Positions 1 to 8,801 of a stretch of 18,311 nt of DNA are shown in pieces. Position numbers and translations under genes: made by a program. Positions within the stretch are counted from its first letter, which is position 1; each line of letters opens with the position of its first letter. The notes under the pieces were generated by a model. It was not told where the DNA came from. It did not search any database and was given only the letters and a program-made list of their open reading frames with translations. The DNA is taken from positions 4,528-22,838 of the forward strand of contig VBKY01000167.1 in NCBI GenBank assembly GCA_005879255.1, read 5' to 3'. Source of the stretch: Deltaproteobacteria bacterium (GTDB lineage Bacteria > Desulfobacterota_B > Binatia > UBA9968).

Positions 1-1793
1 GCTTGGGTTAGCAGAACCGAGACCTGGGAATCTTCCAGCATGAATCGCAGGCGCTCTTTGGGATAGCTGGGGTCCAACGGCACGTAGGCGCCGCTGGCTT
101 TGAGAATTCCCATCAGGCCGACCACCATCTCGATGGAGCGCTCAACGCAGATACCGACGAGCTTTTCTGGGCCGATGCCCAGACTGATTAAGTAATGTGC
201 CAGTTGATTGGCTTTGCGATTCAACTCTCGGTAAGTGATTCGTTTATCTTGGTACTCCAGGGCGATGGCGTCCGGCGTTCGCTCGACTTGCTCTTCAAAC
301 AATTCGTGGAGGCATTTGTCTTTCGGATAATCCGCCACGGTATCGTTCCATTCGAAAAGAATTTGGTGGCGCTCCGGCTCGGTCATTATTGGCAGCGTTG
401 CAATGGACTGATCCGGGTCGACGGCGATTCCTTCCAATAAGGTCTGAAAATGTCGAGCCATCCTCTCGATCGGGACTCGATTAAACAAGTCTGTGCTGTA
501 CTCGATATGGCCGGCGATTCCATGTTCCTTATCAATGAGAGAGAAGGTCAAATCGAATTTTGTCATCCCGCCATCAATATCGACGGCTTCGGATCGAAGT
601 CCCGCCAGTTCAAGGGCTGGAACCGAAGTATTTTGGAAAGCGAACATGACTTGGAAAATCGGGTTACGGGCCAAGTCGCGCTGGGGTTGTAATTCCTCGA
701 CCAACTTTTCAAAAGGAAAGTCTTGGTGTGCGAAAGCGCCTACACAAGTCTCTCGGACACGTCGAAGCGTTTCACGGAAAGTCGGACTGCCCGAATAGTC
801 CGTGCGCAGCACCAGAGTATTGACAAATGAGCCGAGCAAATTTTCAATCTCGGGCAGTCGGCGATTGAGCACCGGGCAGCCGACTAGCAGATCTTCCTGA
901 GCGGTGTAGCGGTAAAGCAGGGTCTTAAACGCCGCGAGCAGCGTCACAAAAAGCGTAACGCCATTCTCTCGACTCAACTCTTTAAGCTTTAGCTGCAATG
1001 TTTCGGGCAATAGGATTGATAGCCTTGATCCGTCAAACCCTTGCACCGGCGGTCGAGGCTTGTCGGTGGGGAAATTCAAGACTGGAAGCGTACCGCTCAG
1101 TCGCTGAACCCAATATTCACGGTGCGACTGGAAGGTTTGGCCTGAAACGCGGTGGCGCTGCCAGCTTGCAAAATCCGCATATTGCACAGGCAATGCCGCT
1201 AACTGCGGCTCTCTGCCGTTCAGTATGGCCTCGTATGCGGTCCATAGTTCGCGAAAAAAAATCGCCACGGATTGACTGTCAAAAACAATCTGATGCAAGG
1301 TCAGAACCAACAGATGTTGGGCGTGATCAATCCGTGCCAGTCGCGCGCGAATCGGTAGTCCTTCCGAAAGATCGATTGGCTGTAGCCATTCATTGCGAAT
1401 CAACAGTTCGATTGCGCATGGCAGTTCAGCATCGGCAACATGTTCCAGATCCGTCACAGTAATCTCGATTGAGTAACTGGGCGCAATGCGTTGGATTGGC
1501 CTGCCATCTGGGGCTGGATAGCTGGTGCGCAGGACCTCGTGCCGGCGCACGATGAGATTAAGGCATTCCAACAGAACTTCTAACCTTAGTTCGCCGACGA
1601 GTCGTTCGACTTTGCACCCATTATATACCGGACGGGCGTGCTCGAATTGATCTAAGAACCAAAATCGTTCTTGGGCAAACGATAGAGGGGGCCGAGCGTC
1701 ATCATTGTCCCTACGCGGGATCGTGTATTCGGACTGTCGCTCAAATCCCTCGCGTTCTAAAAGGTAGGCAAGAAGCTCATCTCTTTGGTTCAA
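1..1793 (-). CDS. NRPS condensation domain plus start of second adenylation domain (partial, runs off left edge)
   Basis: About 597 open codons encode the downstream half of a non-ribosomal peptide synthetase. Counting from a TTG at 1793, condensation-domain cores appear in order: C1 SFAQERFWFLDQ (residues 38-49), C2 RHEVLRTSY (84-92), C3 HQIVFDS (167-173), C4 YADFASWQR, C5 VGCPVLNRR followed by SFVNTLVLR, C6 HQDFPFEKLVEEL and C7 RNPIFQVMF. From about position 330 leftwards an adenylation domain starts, with LHELFEEQVERTPDA, ITYRELNRKANQLA (A1) and LKASGAYVPLD (A2). The C3 core is normally HHxxxDG; the second, catalytic His is Gln here and the Gly is Ser. No ATG lies in frame before the condensation domain, and the TTG has no good Shine-Dalgarno. 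An in-frame TAA lies at 1809-1811. The stretch is therefore probably the continuation of the 667-aa module to its right, separated by a one-base frame change in an A7 run. Domain identity is certain; start and independence are not. Confidence 0.85.
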   Translation of the reverse strand, partial: MNQRDELLAYLLEREGFERQSEYTIPRRDNDDARPPLSFAQERFWFLDQFEHARPVYNGCKVERLVGELRLEVLLECLNLIVRRHEVLRTSYPAPDGRPIQRIAPSYSIEITVTDLEHVADAELPCAIELLIRNEWLQPIDLSEGLPIRARLARIDHAQHLLVLTLHQIVFDSQSVAIFFRELWTAYEAILNGREPQLAALPVQYADFASWQRHRVSGQTFQSHREYWVQRLSGTLPVLNFPTDKPRPPVQGFDGSRLSILLPETLQLKLKELSRENGVTLFVTLLAAFKTLLYRYTAQEDLLVGCPVLNRRLPEIENLLGSFVNTLVLRTDYSGSPTFRETLRRVRETCVGAFAHQDFPFEKLVEELQPQRDLARNPIFQVMFAFQNTSVPALELAGLRSEAVDIDGGMTKFDLTFSLIDKEHGIAGHIEYSTDLFNRVPIERMARHFQTLLEGIAVDPDQSIATLPIMTEPERHQILFEWNDTVADYPKDKCLHELFEEQVERTPDAIALEYQDKRITYRELNRKANQLAHYLISLGIGPEKLVGICVERSIEMVVGLMGILKASGAYVPLDPSYPKERLRFMLEDSQVSVLLTQ

Positions 1794-1797
1794 GGCA

Positions 1798-3801
1798 CTA
1801 GTCTTTTTTTAGAAGCTGTGTTTTTTTTTCCGGCCGCCGTTTGTTGCGCTCGTCGGCTAGCATGGTTTCGATTTCAGCGGAAGACATACCATCGACCTGT
1901 AAAAACAAAATCGCCACCTTTTCCGCCAGTTCCGCGCTCGGTGCCTTTTGCACAAGAAGTTGAGCCGCCTGTGCCACGGTACAAGCATCGTAAAACTCCG
2001 CTAAGGTAAGATTCCAGGGAAAAATTCGGCCGATCGCCGAAACGATTCGGGCGGCAATTATTGAGTCGCCGCCAAGATCAAAAAAAAGATCATGGATGCC
2101 GACGCTGTTTATACCCAGGGCTTCAGACCAAATCTTGGCGAGCACCGATTCCATCGAGGTGGTTGCCGCGCTGAATTGGGTGCCGAGTTTGGGCCGATCT
2201 AGGTCCGGCGTGGGTAATTCCTGGCGATTGACTTTGCCGTTGGTATTGAGTGGCAAGCTCTCTAGGATCATAAACTTACGGGGCACCATGTAATCCGGGA
2301 GCCATTTTTTTAGCGAATCGCGCATGCGGCTTATCGTAGGAATCTCCTTGGTGGCCGGTGTAACATACGCGACCAACTGGTCATCGCCGTAACCGTCTTT
2401 ATGCGCCGCCGCCGCCGCCTGACTTATTTCCGGCATCTGTAACAACGCCAACTCAACTTCCTCGGCTTGAATTCTGTAACCGCGAATCTTCAGTCGAAAA
2501 TCTTTGCGCCCCAGATATTCGAGGCATCCATCCGGCTGGAGCCGCCCCAGATCCCCGGTACAATAAATTCTCCGGCCGCGGCCATCGGGATCACCAACAA
2601 ACACAGCATCCGTCAACGCCGAATTATTCCAATAACCTGGGAAAATATAATCACTGCGGACGGCAATCTCGCCGACCTCGTTCACTCCGAGGGGGTTTCC
2701 CGAATCGTCGAGAATCAAGACTTCCATATCCTCGACCGCGTAACCCACTGGCAACGCGCCGTCGGGGAGATGCGAATCATTACTAAAAAAATGAACTCGG
2801 TAAGTGTTTGTTTCAGTGTTTGACAAAACATGGAGCAGTAAGGCATCGGGAAAATGGCGCTTAAACAATTTCAGATCCTGTGCGAAAACCTGCCCACTGC
2901 CCAACCGGATCAGGCGTAAGTCGGGAAATTGTTCGGCGCCGGTCAATTGTTGGGCGAAATGACGAAACACCGTTCCGCCAGCATGGAAGATGGTAATCTT
3001 CTCGCGCTGGAGCCAATCAGCGATTGCCGTCAATTCGACTTGCTTAAGGTCCACCGGGAATATTGCCGAGCCGCTCAGTAAGGCCAGGTAGAGATTACTC
3101 AACGCACCGGCGCTGCTGGGCGGGCGCACTAGAGTCATGCGGTCCTCTGGTGAAATATGCGACGCGTTCCCCAATCTCATAACGTAATGAAGCATGTTGC
3201 GATGGTTATCCATCACTCCCTTCGGATGGCCGGTGGTTCCCGAGGTATAAAGAATTTGTGAAAGGGCGTCGGGCGACACTCTGTTTGCAGGATTTGCCTC
3301 GCTCCAACCGGCATCGAGGGATTCGAAGTCAATTAGAATGTGCGCTGAATTTAGCCATGACTTTGCCAGGCCTAGCCCGTCCCTTCCGGTTAGCACGATC
3401 TTGCTGTTGGTATCCTGAAGAATAAACTTTGCCCAAGCGGCTGAAAACGAGATGTCGAGAGGGACATAAATTTTGCCCGCTTTGATAATTCCTAAGATGG
3501 CGGCTATCGTCCCCAGATCATTCTTTACCAACACGGCAACCGGTTCGTTGCTCGCGCCGCTGCCTGACCGCAGGGCATGGGCAATCCGATTCGCCATCTT
3601 ATTCAATGTGCCGTAAGTTACGGCTTGGTCGTCTACCTTGACCGCAATACGCGACGGGTCATTGTTGACTAACTCTTCAAACCGGCTGGCAATCGATTGC
3701 TCAATGTTGTTCCGGGTAAACTTGGTGAAAGGATTGTCGGGCATAACCCGAGCCCTGGCGCGCGAAACGAAGCTAGATGGTTTGTCCGTCTCCAGAACCA
3801 T
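1798..3801 (-). CDS. NRPS adenylation-carrier module, atypical substrate pocket
   Basis: A 667-aa NRPS module that activates a carboxylic acid as its adenylate and loads it on a phosphopantetheinyl arm. Adenylation cores: A1 VTYGTLNKMAN (61-71), A2 IKAGKIYVPLD (106-116), A3 YTSGTTGHPKG (185-195), A6 VGEIAVRSDYIFPGYW (376-391), A7 YCTGDL (413-418), A8 GRKDFRLKIRGYRI (431-444), A9 LPDYMVP (501-507), A10 NGKVNR with Lys523. The carrier motif DLFFDLGGDSI (571-581) has Ser580 as the pantetheine site. Core A5 is LSNTETNTY rather than NxYGPTE, and the Asp235 equivalent of GrsA is Ala231. With no condensation domain in front, it looks like a loading module. The ATG at 3801 has GAGAG six bases upstream and lies 25 bp after the stop of the cyclase gene, so the two are probably co-transcribed. 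The protein ends with a post-carrier linker just where the condensation domain begins in another frame, so the true protein is probably longer. Confidence 0.93.
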   Translation of the reverse strand: MVLETDKPSSFVSRARARVMPDNPFTKFTRNNIEQSIASRFEELVNNDPSRIAVKVDDQAVTYGTLNKMANRIAHALRSGSGASNEPVAVLVKNDLGTIAAILGIIKAGKIYVPLDISFSAAWAKFILQDTNSKIVLTGRDGLGLAKSWLNSAHILIDFESLDAGWSEANPANRVSPDALSQILYTSGTTGHPKGVMDNHRNMLHYVMRLGNASHISPEDRMTLVRPPSSAGALSNLYLALLSGSAIFPVDLKQVELTAIADWLQREKITIFHAGGTVFRHFAQQLTGAEQFPDLRLIRLGSGQVFAQDLKLFKRHFPDALLLHVLSNTETNTYRVHFFSNDSHLPDGALPVGYAVEDMEVLILDDSGNPLGVNEVGEIAVRSDYIFPGYWNNSALTDAVFVGDPDGRGRRIYCTGDLGRLQPDGCLEYLGRKDFRLKIRGYRIQAEEVELALLQMPEISQAAAAAHKDGYGDDQLVAYVTPATKEIPTISRMRDSLKKWLPDYMVPRKFMILESLPLNTNGKVNRQELPTPDLDRPKLGTQFSAATTSMESVLAKIWSEALGINSVGIHDLFFDLGGDSIIAARIVSAIGRIFPWNLTLAEFYDACTVAQAAQLLVQKAPSAELAEKVAILFLQVDGMSSAEIETMLADERNKRRPEKKTQLLKKD
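1804..1810 (-). other. A7 homopolymer at the NRPS frame change
   Basis: The sense strand reads CTT CTA AAA AAA GAC TAG. The adenylation-carrier frame stops two codons after the A7 run, while the condensation-domain frame opens from TAA AAA AAG ACT on the other side. Removing one A gives CTA AAA AAG ACT AGT GCC TTG and joins the frames without a stop. A second run, A9 at about 1821-1829, lies 11 bases upstream on the sense strand, but a shift there would hit the TAA. The run is either a sequencing or assembly length error, a real indel, or a transcriptional slippage site. Confidence 0.75.
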
Positions 3802-3826
3802 GGCAACTCTCGCTTCAATCCGTCCG

Positions 3827-6800
3827 TCAGTGAACTAGCGTGCTGAGTTCTTGCTCCGCTGCGCCTATCCAGCTGGGCATCTCCATGCAGCGGTAAGACG
3901 TGAGGGCCAGAGATAATTCAGTTCTGGCTTGCTCGATCTGATTCTCACGGCGATGCAATCGTCCTAGACTCAAGTGAATGTGAGCCTGCAGCGGACGCAT
4001 GGCCAATTCCGTCGCCAATGCCATGCTCGAAGCATAATGACTAAGGGCTTCGCTGGGATTTGATGACTCTTGCTGAATAGCGTCGCCTAAGAGTTTATGG
4101 GCCCACGCTTGATATCCTCGCTCGCCGCCGTCGCTGGCCAAAGCCAACGCGCGTTGACCCTGTTCTCGCGCTGCACCGATTCGACGCTCTAGCAAACTCG
4201 CATGGCCCAGCCAGGTAAGCCGCAGCGCCCACCCCGCTTTACGACCAATCAACTCCGATTGCTCCTCGGCTTTTTCCATCAATGGAATAGCGTCGCCAAT
4301 ACGTCCTGCGAGAGCGTAGGCGTAACCTAAATTCGAGCCAACTTGAGTCGTCAGCACCCGAATCTCGCTCGACCCGCAGATTTTTTGGCTTCTTTCCAAT
4401 GCGCTGATCGCGAGTTCTAAATCGCCTTTGACGAGGAATAAAAATCCCAAGCTACAGTACGCGTAGGCGAGGCTGTACGCATGCTCGCTCTCTTCGGCGA
4501 TTCGAATGCCGGTCTCGGCGATAGGAATCCCGTCCTTGAACTCACCCACTTGCGCGAAGCATTGAGTCAACCAACTGCGACAGATCACCGAGATGACAGT
4601 GGCGGTGCCAAACCGCTCATGTTTGAAGCGTTGGTCTTTCACAACCGAGAGAGCCCGATTGAGCATCGTGATCGATTGCTCGTATTGCCCCGTATGATGG
4701 AAGGCTACCCCCATGTAATAATGGGTCACGGTATTCAGTTCCATATCGTCTCGGTTAATTCGCAGAGCGCGCGTCCCGGACTCGATGGAGCGGTCATGAT
4801 CGCCGACGACCCCGTAATAGCCAACCAAAAAATTGAGCACTCGTCCCAGCCGTTTATGATCGCCTATTCTCTCGGCGATCGCTTCGGCTTCTCGCAAGCT
4901 TCGGTGGAGTTCTTCAAATTGGCCGAGAAGAAAAAGCGGGTTGCGAAGTTCCAATCGAACATCCACGGCGCGCCGCAACGCGTCACCGTCCTGCGGCAGG
5001 TGTTGTAACGCCGCCAGTGAGCTGTAGTAAAAATCCGCGGCTGCTCGGTTAGCGGAGCGCGCCGCGGCCTTGCTTGCGGATTGTCCCAAGTAATCCACCG
5101 CCTTATCCCAAAGCTCGCCGTGGAACGCGTGGTGCGCAAGTTTTTCCAGATGGTCGTGCGAAACACTTCCCTTGATTTGTTCCAACGCCGTCACCACCTG
5201 CGAATGCAGCCATCTGCGACGCTCGTGCAAGAGCGTGCCATAGGCGACCTCATTAACCAGCGCATGTTTGAAAGTATATTCCAGGTCGGGGAATAGGCTG
5301 GTCTCGTAGAGAAATTCCGCGGCCTGAAGATGACTTAGGCAGATTTTCAAACTTTCATCGGAGAGCTCGGTAACGGCACGCAGTAATGTAAAAGGAAGAG
5401 CAACACCGATGACAGCGGCGGTTTGGAGCAAATGTTTCTCCTCGATCGGCAATCGATCGATACGATCCGCCACGACATTTTGCACTGTGCTCGGAATCAC
5501 AAGATCATCAATTTTCAGAGCCGGCCGGTAAGCCCCTTTTTCGCCGCTCAAGACCCCAGTTTCGACAAGGGAGCGCACGCTCTCTTCGGCAAAGAAAGGA
5601 TTTCCTTCCGTGCGCTTGATCAATAGCTGTTTAAGCGGCGCGAGGTCTGGATTAGTTCCGAGCAGTTTTGACAAGAATTCTTCCGCGTTACTCGTCTGGA
5701 GGGGATCAACACGAATTTGAGAATAATAACTCTTTTCTGACCAAGCATGGTTGTACTCGGGCCGATAATTGACGAGTAGCATTATGCGGGCCAGTGGAAG
5801 ACTATCCACTACCCCATCAAGAAACGCTTGGGTTTCATGATCGATCCAGTGTAAGTCTTCGAAGACCAACATCAGATTTTGTCTATGGCTTTCCCTGACA
5901 CAAATCCGCTTGAGCGCCTCCAAAGTGGCACGGCGGCGCTGCTGCGGATCCATCGAGTTGAAGCGCCTTATCATCTCGCCGATATCTTGCAGCTGCTCAT
6001 GCCAGTAAGGCTCGCGGTTCGTGCCAGTATCTTTTTCCTCGGGTAACGCGCCAAGCAAAGAAAAAATCGGCGGAATAGCATCTTTGAGCCTACTGTCCAG
6101 TTCCAAAAGATGCATTACTACTTGGTTTCGAATGTTCTCGCTGCCCTCTCCGTCGGCAATTTGGAAATAACCGCGCAACATTTCAATCAACGGGAGATAG
6201 GGCGTTGCCTTACCATAGGAAACTGATGCGCCCTCGAGCACAAGCCAACCTGGGGGTAACTGATGCCGAGTAAATTCGTGAACCAAGCGCGATTTCCCAA
6301 TGCCTGGCTCGCCGACCATTGCCAAGATTTGGCCCTTCCCGGCTGCTGTTTCCCCCACGAGCTTCTTGAAAACCTCAATTTCTGTTCGACGCCCAACCAA
6401 AGGCGTCAATCCTCGGGCGGCGCCCGCCTGTAGGCGTGTCCGCGCCGAAGTAGCGCCGATCAGCTCGTAAGCGTCAACCGCTCGGGAAACGCCCTTCACC
6501 TGCACGGTGCCGAGAGACCTGACTTGGATAAAGCCTTCGACTTGCCGCAACGTATTGGCGGACATGAGACTTACACCTGGTCCGGCAAGTTCTTGCATCC
6601 GCGCGGCCAAATGGGTCGTGTGACCTAAAGCTGAGTAGTCGATATTAAGATCGTTACCGATCGAGCGAACGACGACCTCACCAGAATTCAATCCGATGCC
6701 AATGTGCAATCCCGACTCTTCGGACTGGCCAATCATTTTGCGGTAACGCCGCATCTCATCCTGCATCGCCAATCCTGCGTAGCATGCACGCAGCGCGTGG

Positions 6801-7273
6801 TCCTCATGAGCCAGCGGCGCGCCAAAGAGAGCCATGATCCCATCACCCAACACCTGGTTGACGGTTCCTTCATAGCGATGGACGGCTTCCATCATGACGC
6901 GCAGTACCGGATCGATGATCTTCTGCCCCTCTTCGGGATCGAGGCCTTCGAGCAAGCTGGTCGAACCTCGTATGTCTGCGAAAAGAACCGTGACCTGCTT
7001 TCGTTCTCCTTCAAGAGTATGCCGAGAGGCCAGGATCTTTTCCGCCAGGTGCTTGGGTACGTAGGTGTCCGGGGTGGGTGCTCCTGCGGTTGGAGCCGAA
7101 GTACTTGTCGCAGTTTGATTGATCGACTGGCCGCAATTGCGGCAGAAACTGGCCGTCCGCCGATTGGCCTCGCCGCAATTAAGGCACGCCGCTTCGAGCC
7201 GCGCCCCGCATTCATCGCAGAAAAGCGCTTGGTCACGGTTTTGAGTCTGACATTGGGGACAAATTATGGACAC
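3827..7273 (-). CDS. Zinc-ribbon / class III nucleotide cyclase / AAA (STAND) ATPase / TPR signalling protein
   Basis: A 1148-aa cytoplasmic signalling protein. Residues 5-47 form two zinc ribbons (Cys 5, 8, 19, 22 and 30, 33, 44, 47). Residues 90-272 are a class III cyclase homology domain with the metal-binding aspartates in LFADIRGST (Asp100) and LGDGIMALFG (Asp144), and the segment GHTTHLAARM (218-227) with Arg225. The usual Asn of this last motif is His221, a deviation I recall in cyclases fused to AAA-TPR modules. An AAA_16/STAND ATPase follows: Walker A GEPGIGKS (321-328), Walker B VFEDLHWID (470-478) and RTEGNPFF (554-561). From about residue 690 the sequence is helical TPR-type repeat up to the end. 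There is no DNA-binding domain, signal peptide or membrane segment. Start is GTG at 7273; no ATG occurs before the cyclase domain and the Shine-Dalgarno is weak. Proximity suggests a regulatory tie to the NRPS, but this is inference. Cyclase activity and product (cAMP or cGMP) are unproven. Confidence 0.93.
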   Translation of the reverse strand: MSIICPQCQTQNRDQALFCDECGARLEAACLNCGEANRRTASFCRNCGQSINQTATSTSAPTAGAPTPDTYVPKHLAEKILASRHTLEGERKQVTVLFADIRGSTSLLEGLDPEEGQKIIDPVLRVMMEAVHRYEGTVNQVLGDGIMALFGAPLAHEDHALRACYAGLAMQDEMRRYRKMIGQSEESGLHIGIGLNSGEVVVRSIGNDLNIDYSALGHTTHLAARMQELAGPGVSLMSANTLRQVEGFIQVRSLGTVQVKGVSRAVDAYELIGATSARTRLQAGAARGLTPLVGRRTEIEVFKKLVGETAAGKGQILAMVGEPGIGKSRLVHEFTRHQLPPGWLVLEGASVSYGKATPYLPLIEMLRGYFQIADGEGSENIRNQVVMHLLELDSRLKDAIPPIFSLLGALPEEKDTGTNREPYWHEQLQDIGEMIRRFNSMDPQQRRRATLEALKRICVRESHRQNLMLVFEDLHWIDHETQAFLDGVVDSLPLARIMLLVNYRPEYNHAWSEKSYYSQIRVDPLQTSNAEEFLSKLLGTNPDLAPLKQLLIKRTEGNPFFAEESVRSLVETGVLSGEKGAYRPALKIDDLVIPSTVQNVVADRIDRLPIEEKHLLQTAAVIGVALPFTLLRAVTELSDESLKICLSHLQAAEFLYETSLFPDLEYTFKHALVNEVAYGTLLHERRRWLHSQVVTALEQIKGSVSHDHLEKLAHHAFHGELWDKAVDYLGQSASKAAARSANRAAADFYYSSLAALQHLPQDGDALRRAVDVRLELRNPLFLLGQFEELHRSLREAEAIAERIGDHKRLGRVLNFLVGYYGVVGDHDRSIESGTRALRINRDDMELNTVTHYYMGVAFHHTGQYEQSITMLNRALSVVKDQRFKHERFGTATVISVICRSWLTQCFAQVGEFKDGIPIAETGIRIAEESEHAYSLAYAYCSLGFLFLVKGDLELAISALERSQKICGSSEIRVLTTQVGSNLGYAYALAGRIGDAIPLMEKAEEQSELIGRKAGWALRLTWLGHASLLERRIGAAREQGQRALALASDGGERGYQAWAHKLLGDAIQQESSNPSEALSHYASSMALATELAMRPLQAHIHLSLGRLHRRENQIEQARTELSLALTSYRCMEMPSWIGAAEQELSTLVH

Positions 7274-7368
7274 GACGCAGCTCGCAGATAAATATTTACT
7301 TATGTCGGTTTCTTAGTTGAGCCGTCTATTCTTACAACACCCTCACCAAATCGCGGAACCGATCGATA

Positions 7369-8454
7369 TCATCTCTGCCCGTGAAGGACGCTCTTCAATC
7401 TTGTCTTAAGACCGGCTGACATGGCAAGAGACTGGGAGACCAGCGCGCTTGTCTTGGCGCCGGATAATGGGTCGATCTCAATTTTTCCCTTTTCCGCATC
7501 TTTCAGGAAATCTCGATCTTGAAACGTTTTCATGAAGGCCGACTCTAACGCCACCGCGCGCTTCGGCGGCACTCCCGGCGAGATCAGGTACATTTTGGCG
7601 AATTGGCTGGGAACCGCGGCGCCCAGGCGCAGCAGCTCCCGCTGTTCTTCATTCTTCGCGATCGCACCAATGGTGGGAACCTTACTAAATGGCAGATCGG
7701 GCAACGGCGTGTCTGCCAGTTGAGCGAGGATTACCCACTCGCCATTTTTGATAAGCTCAAGGGCGGAAATTTTAGCCGACGTCCAGGTGTTGAAGAATCC
7801 GTCCACTTCGCCGCTATCCATCGCTAGACGAATATCCGCGCTCCCTTTGTAACCTGAGACGACCTTGATGTTGGCTCCGACTACGTCGCGCATGAGCAAC
7901 GGCGCGTGCTCAATAGTGTTATTGGGAATGCCTCCAAAAGTGGCTTGTCGCGGTTTGGCTCCCAGTAACTCTTCTAGTTTCGTGATGCCAGATCGTCGGT
8001 TAACGAGCATCAAATACACTTCCGGCACTGGAACGGCCAGATATCGAAATTTTGCCATATCGAATTGGACACCGGGATTGCCGAATAGCTGCTCTAAAAT
8101 AATCGGGCCGGCGACGTTTCCAATAGTAGTTCCGTCTTTCGGTCCGACATTGAATATGTGATTGGCAGCGACGATGCTGCCTGCTCCCGGCATATTATCG
8201 ACAATAACAGTTGGGTTTCCGGGAATATGTTTGCCTAAGTGGCGACCGATCACTCGTGAGTAGGAATCGTATCCTCCCCCTGCCGGAAAACCAACGATGA
8301 TCCGAACCGTTTTTCCCTTGTAAAAAGCAGCAACATCCTTCTCATCAAACGGCAGGGTGGAACTCCGCGCTGCAACTGCATCCCAAATGCAGGCAAACGC
8401 CCCGACGAATACAGCAACAGACGTCAATAATTTTCGCATGGCGAAATTTACCAT
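7369..8454 (-). CDS. Tripartite tricarboxylate transporter-type (TctC/Bug) solute-binding protein
   Basis: Periplasmic binding protein of the TctC/Bug family, whose members capture organic acids for TctAB or act as orphan receptors. A basic-hydrophobic signal peptide spans residues 6-29 (MRKLL ... DAVAA, cleavage near Ala29). The mature protein opens with GKTVRIIVGFPAGGGYDSYSR (47-67), followed by NPTVIVDNMPGAGSIVAANH (80-99) and PKDGTTIG, the hallmark N-terminal lobe of the family. Length (361 aa) is slightly above the usual 320-330. The ATG at 8454 and another at 8439 (residue 6) are both possible; the second gives a more ordinary signal peptide, but neither has a strong Shine-Dalgarno. No TctA or TctB membrane subunit is in the window. 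It stands apart from the catabolic operon, 347 bp away, with its own candidate promoter, and its stop is 95 bp ahead of the cyclase gene. Substrate unknown. Confidence 0.93.
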   Translation of the reverse strand: MVNFAMRKLLTSVAVFVGAFACIWDAVAARSSTLPFDEKDVAAFYKGKTVRIIVGFPAGGGYDSYSRVIGRHLGKHIPGNPTVIVDNMPGAGSIVAANHIFNVGPKDGTTIGNVAGPIILEQLFGNPGVQFDMAKFRYLAVPVPEVYLMLVNRRSGITKLEELLGAKPRQATFGGIPNNTIEHAPLLMRDVVGANIKVVSGYKGSADIRLAMDSGEVDGFFNTWTSAKISALELIKNGEWVILAQLADTPLPDLPFSKVPTIGAIAKNEEQRELLRLGAAVPSQFAKMYLISPGVPPKRAVALESAFMKTFQDRDFLKDAEKGKIEIDPLSGAKTSALVSQSLAMSAGLKTRLKSVLHGQR

Positions 8455-8801
8455 TCTGTTTGACCGCCGACCTTGCAGCGGTACGAATATGTACTAGCCA
8501 TGGAGTGATTTGGTCATGGATATAGTCCCGACTTGAGGTGAAAGCAAGTAGCTAGTTTTTAGCAGCCAAGGCTCTTCGAAGTTGGAAGTTTGAACCCTTG
8601 GAAATTCGTCCACGCAACTCGGATTGCGCCGACTGACGCCAATTTCAGACCCGACCGGGTTGGATTTCACGGCAATCGAGGCAATTCCGTATCGGAGTTT
8701 TGATCGGGAAATGCGAAAAGGTTTCCATGAGCTCTTGTAGAGTGATTCTCCACAGGAGTCTAATATCCCACCGCACCGACTATTTGAACTCTTTAACCCT
8801 T
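8455..8801. other. Non-coding spacer between the ligA-like gene and the TctC-type gene
   Basis: A 347-bp stretch with no convincing gene. It separates the last gene of the catabolic operon from the next solute-binding protein on the same strand. It contains the candidate promoter described separately. I looked for a strong hairpin plus T-tract terminator behind the ligA-like stop and found only short stems (for example a four-base CTCC/GGAG stem near 8752), so I call none. The open frame crossing its right part on the plus strand is antisense to the dioxygenase genes and has no family features. Confidence 0.6.
8519..8547 (-). promoter_or_regulatory. Candidate sigma-70-type promoter for the TctC-type gene
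   Basis: On the minus strand TTGCTT (8542-8547) and TATATC (8519-8524) are separated by exactly 17 bases, each matching four of six consensus positions. They lie about 65-95 bases upstream of the ATG at 8454. Position, spacing and the start of a non-coding stretch support it. It remains a pattern match only. Confidence 0.4.

Noticed and set aside
4481..5008. A 175-codon open frame on the plus strand
   Set aside because: It mirrors the TPR part of the cyclase protein, where the minus strand is fully open.
7289..7298. AT-rich palindrome TAAATATTTA just upstream of the cyclase gene, considered as a -10 box or operator
   Set aside because: No -35 match at the right spacing, and short AT palindromes are common by chance.
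8741..8770. A terminator behind the LigA-type gene
   Set aside because: Only a four-base stem without a T-tract was found.
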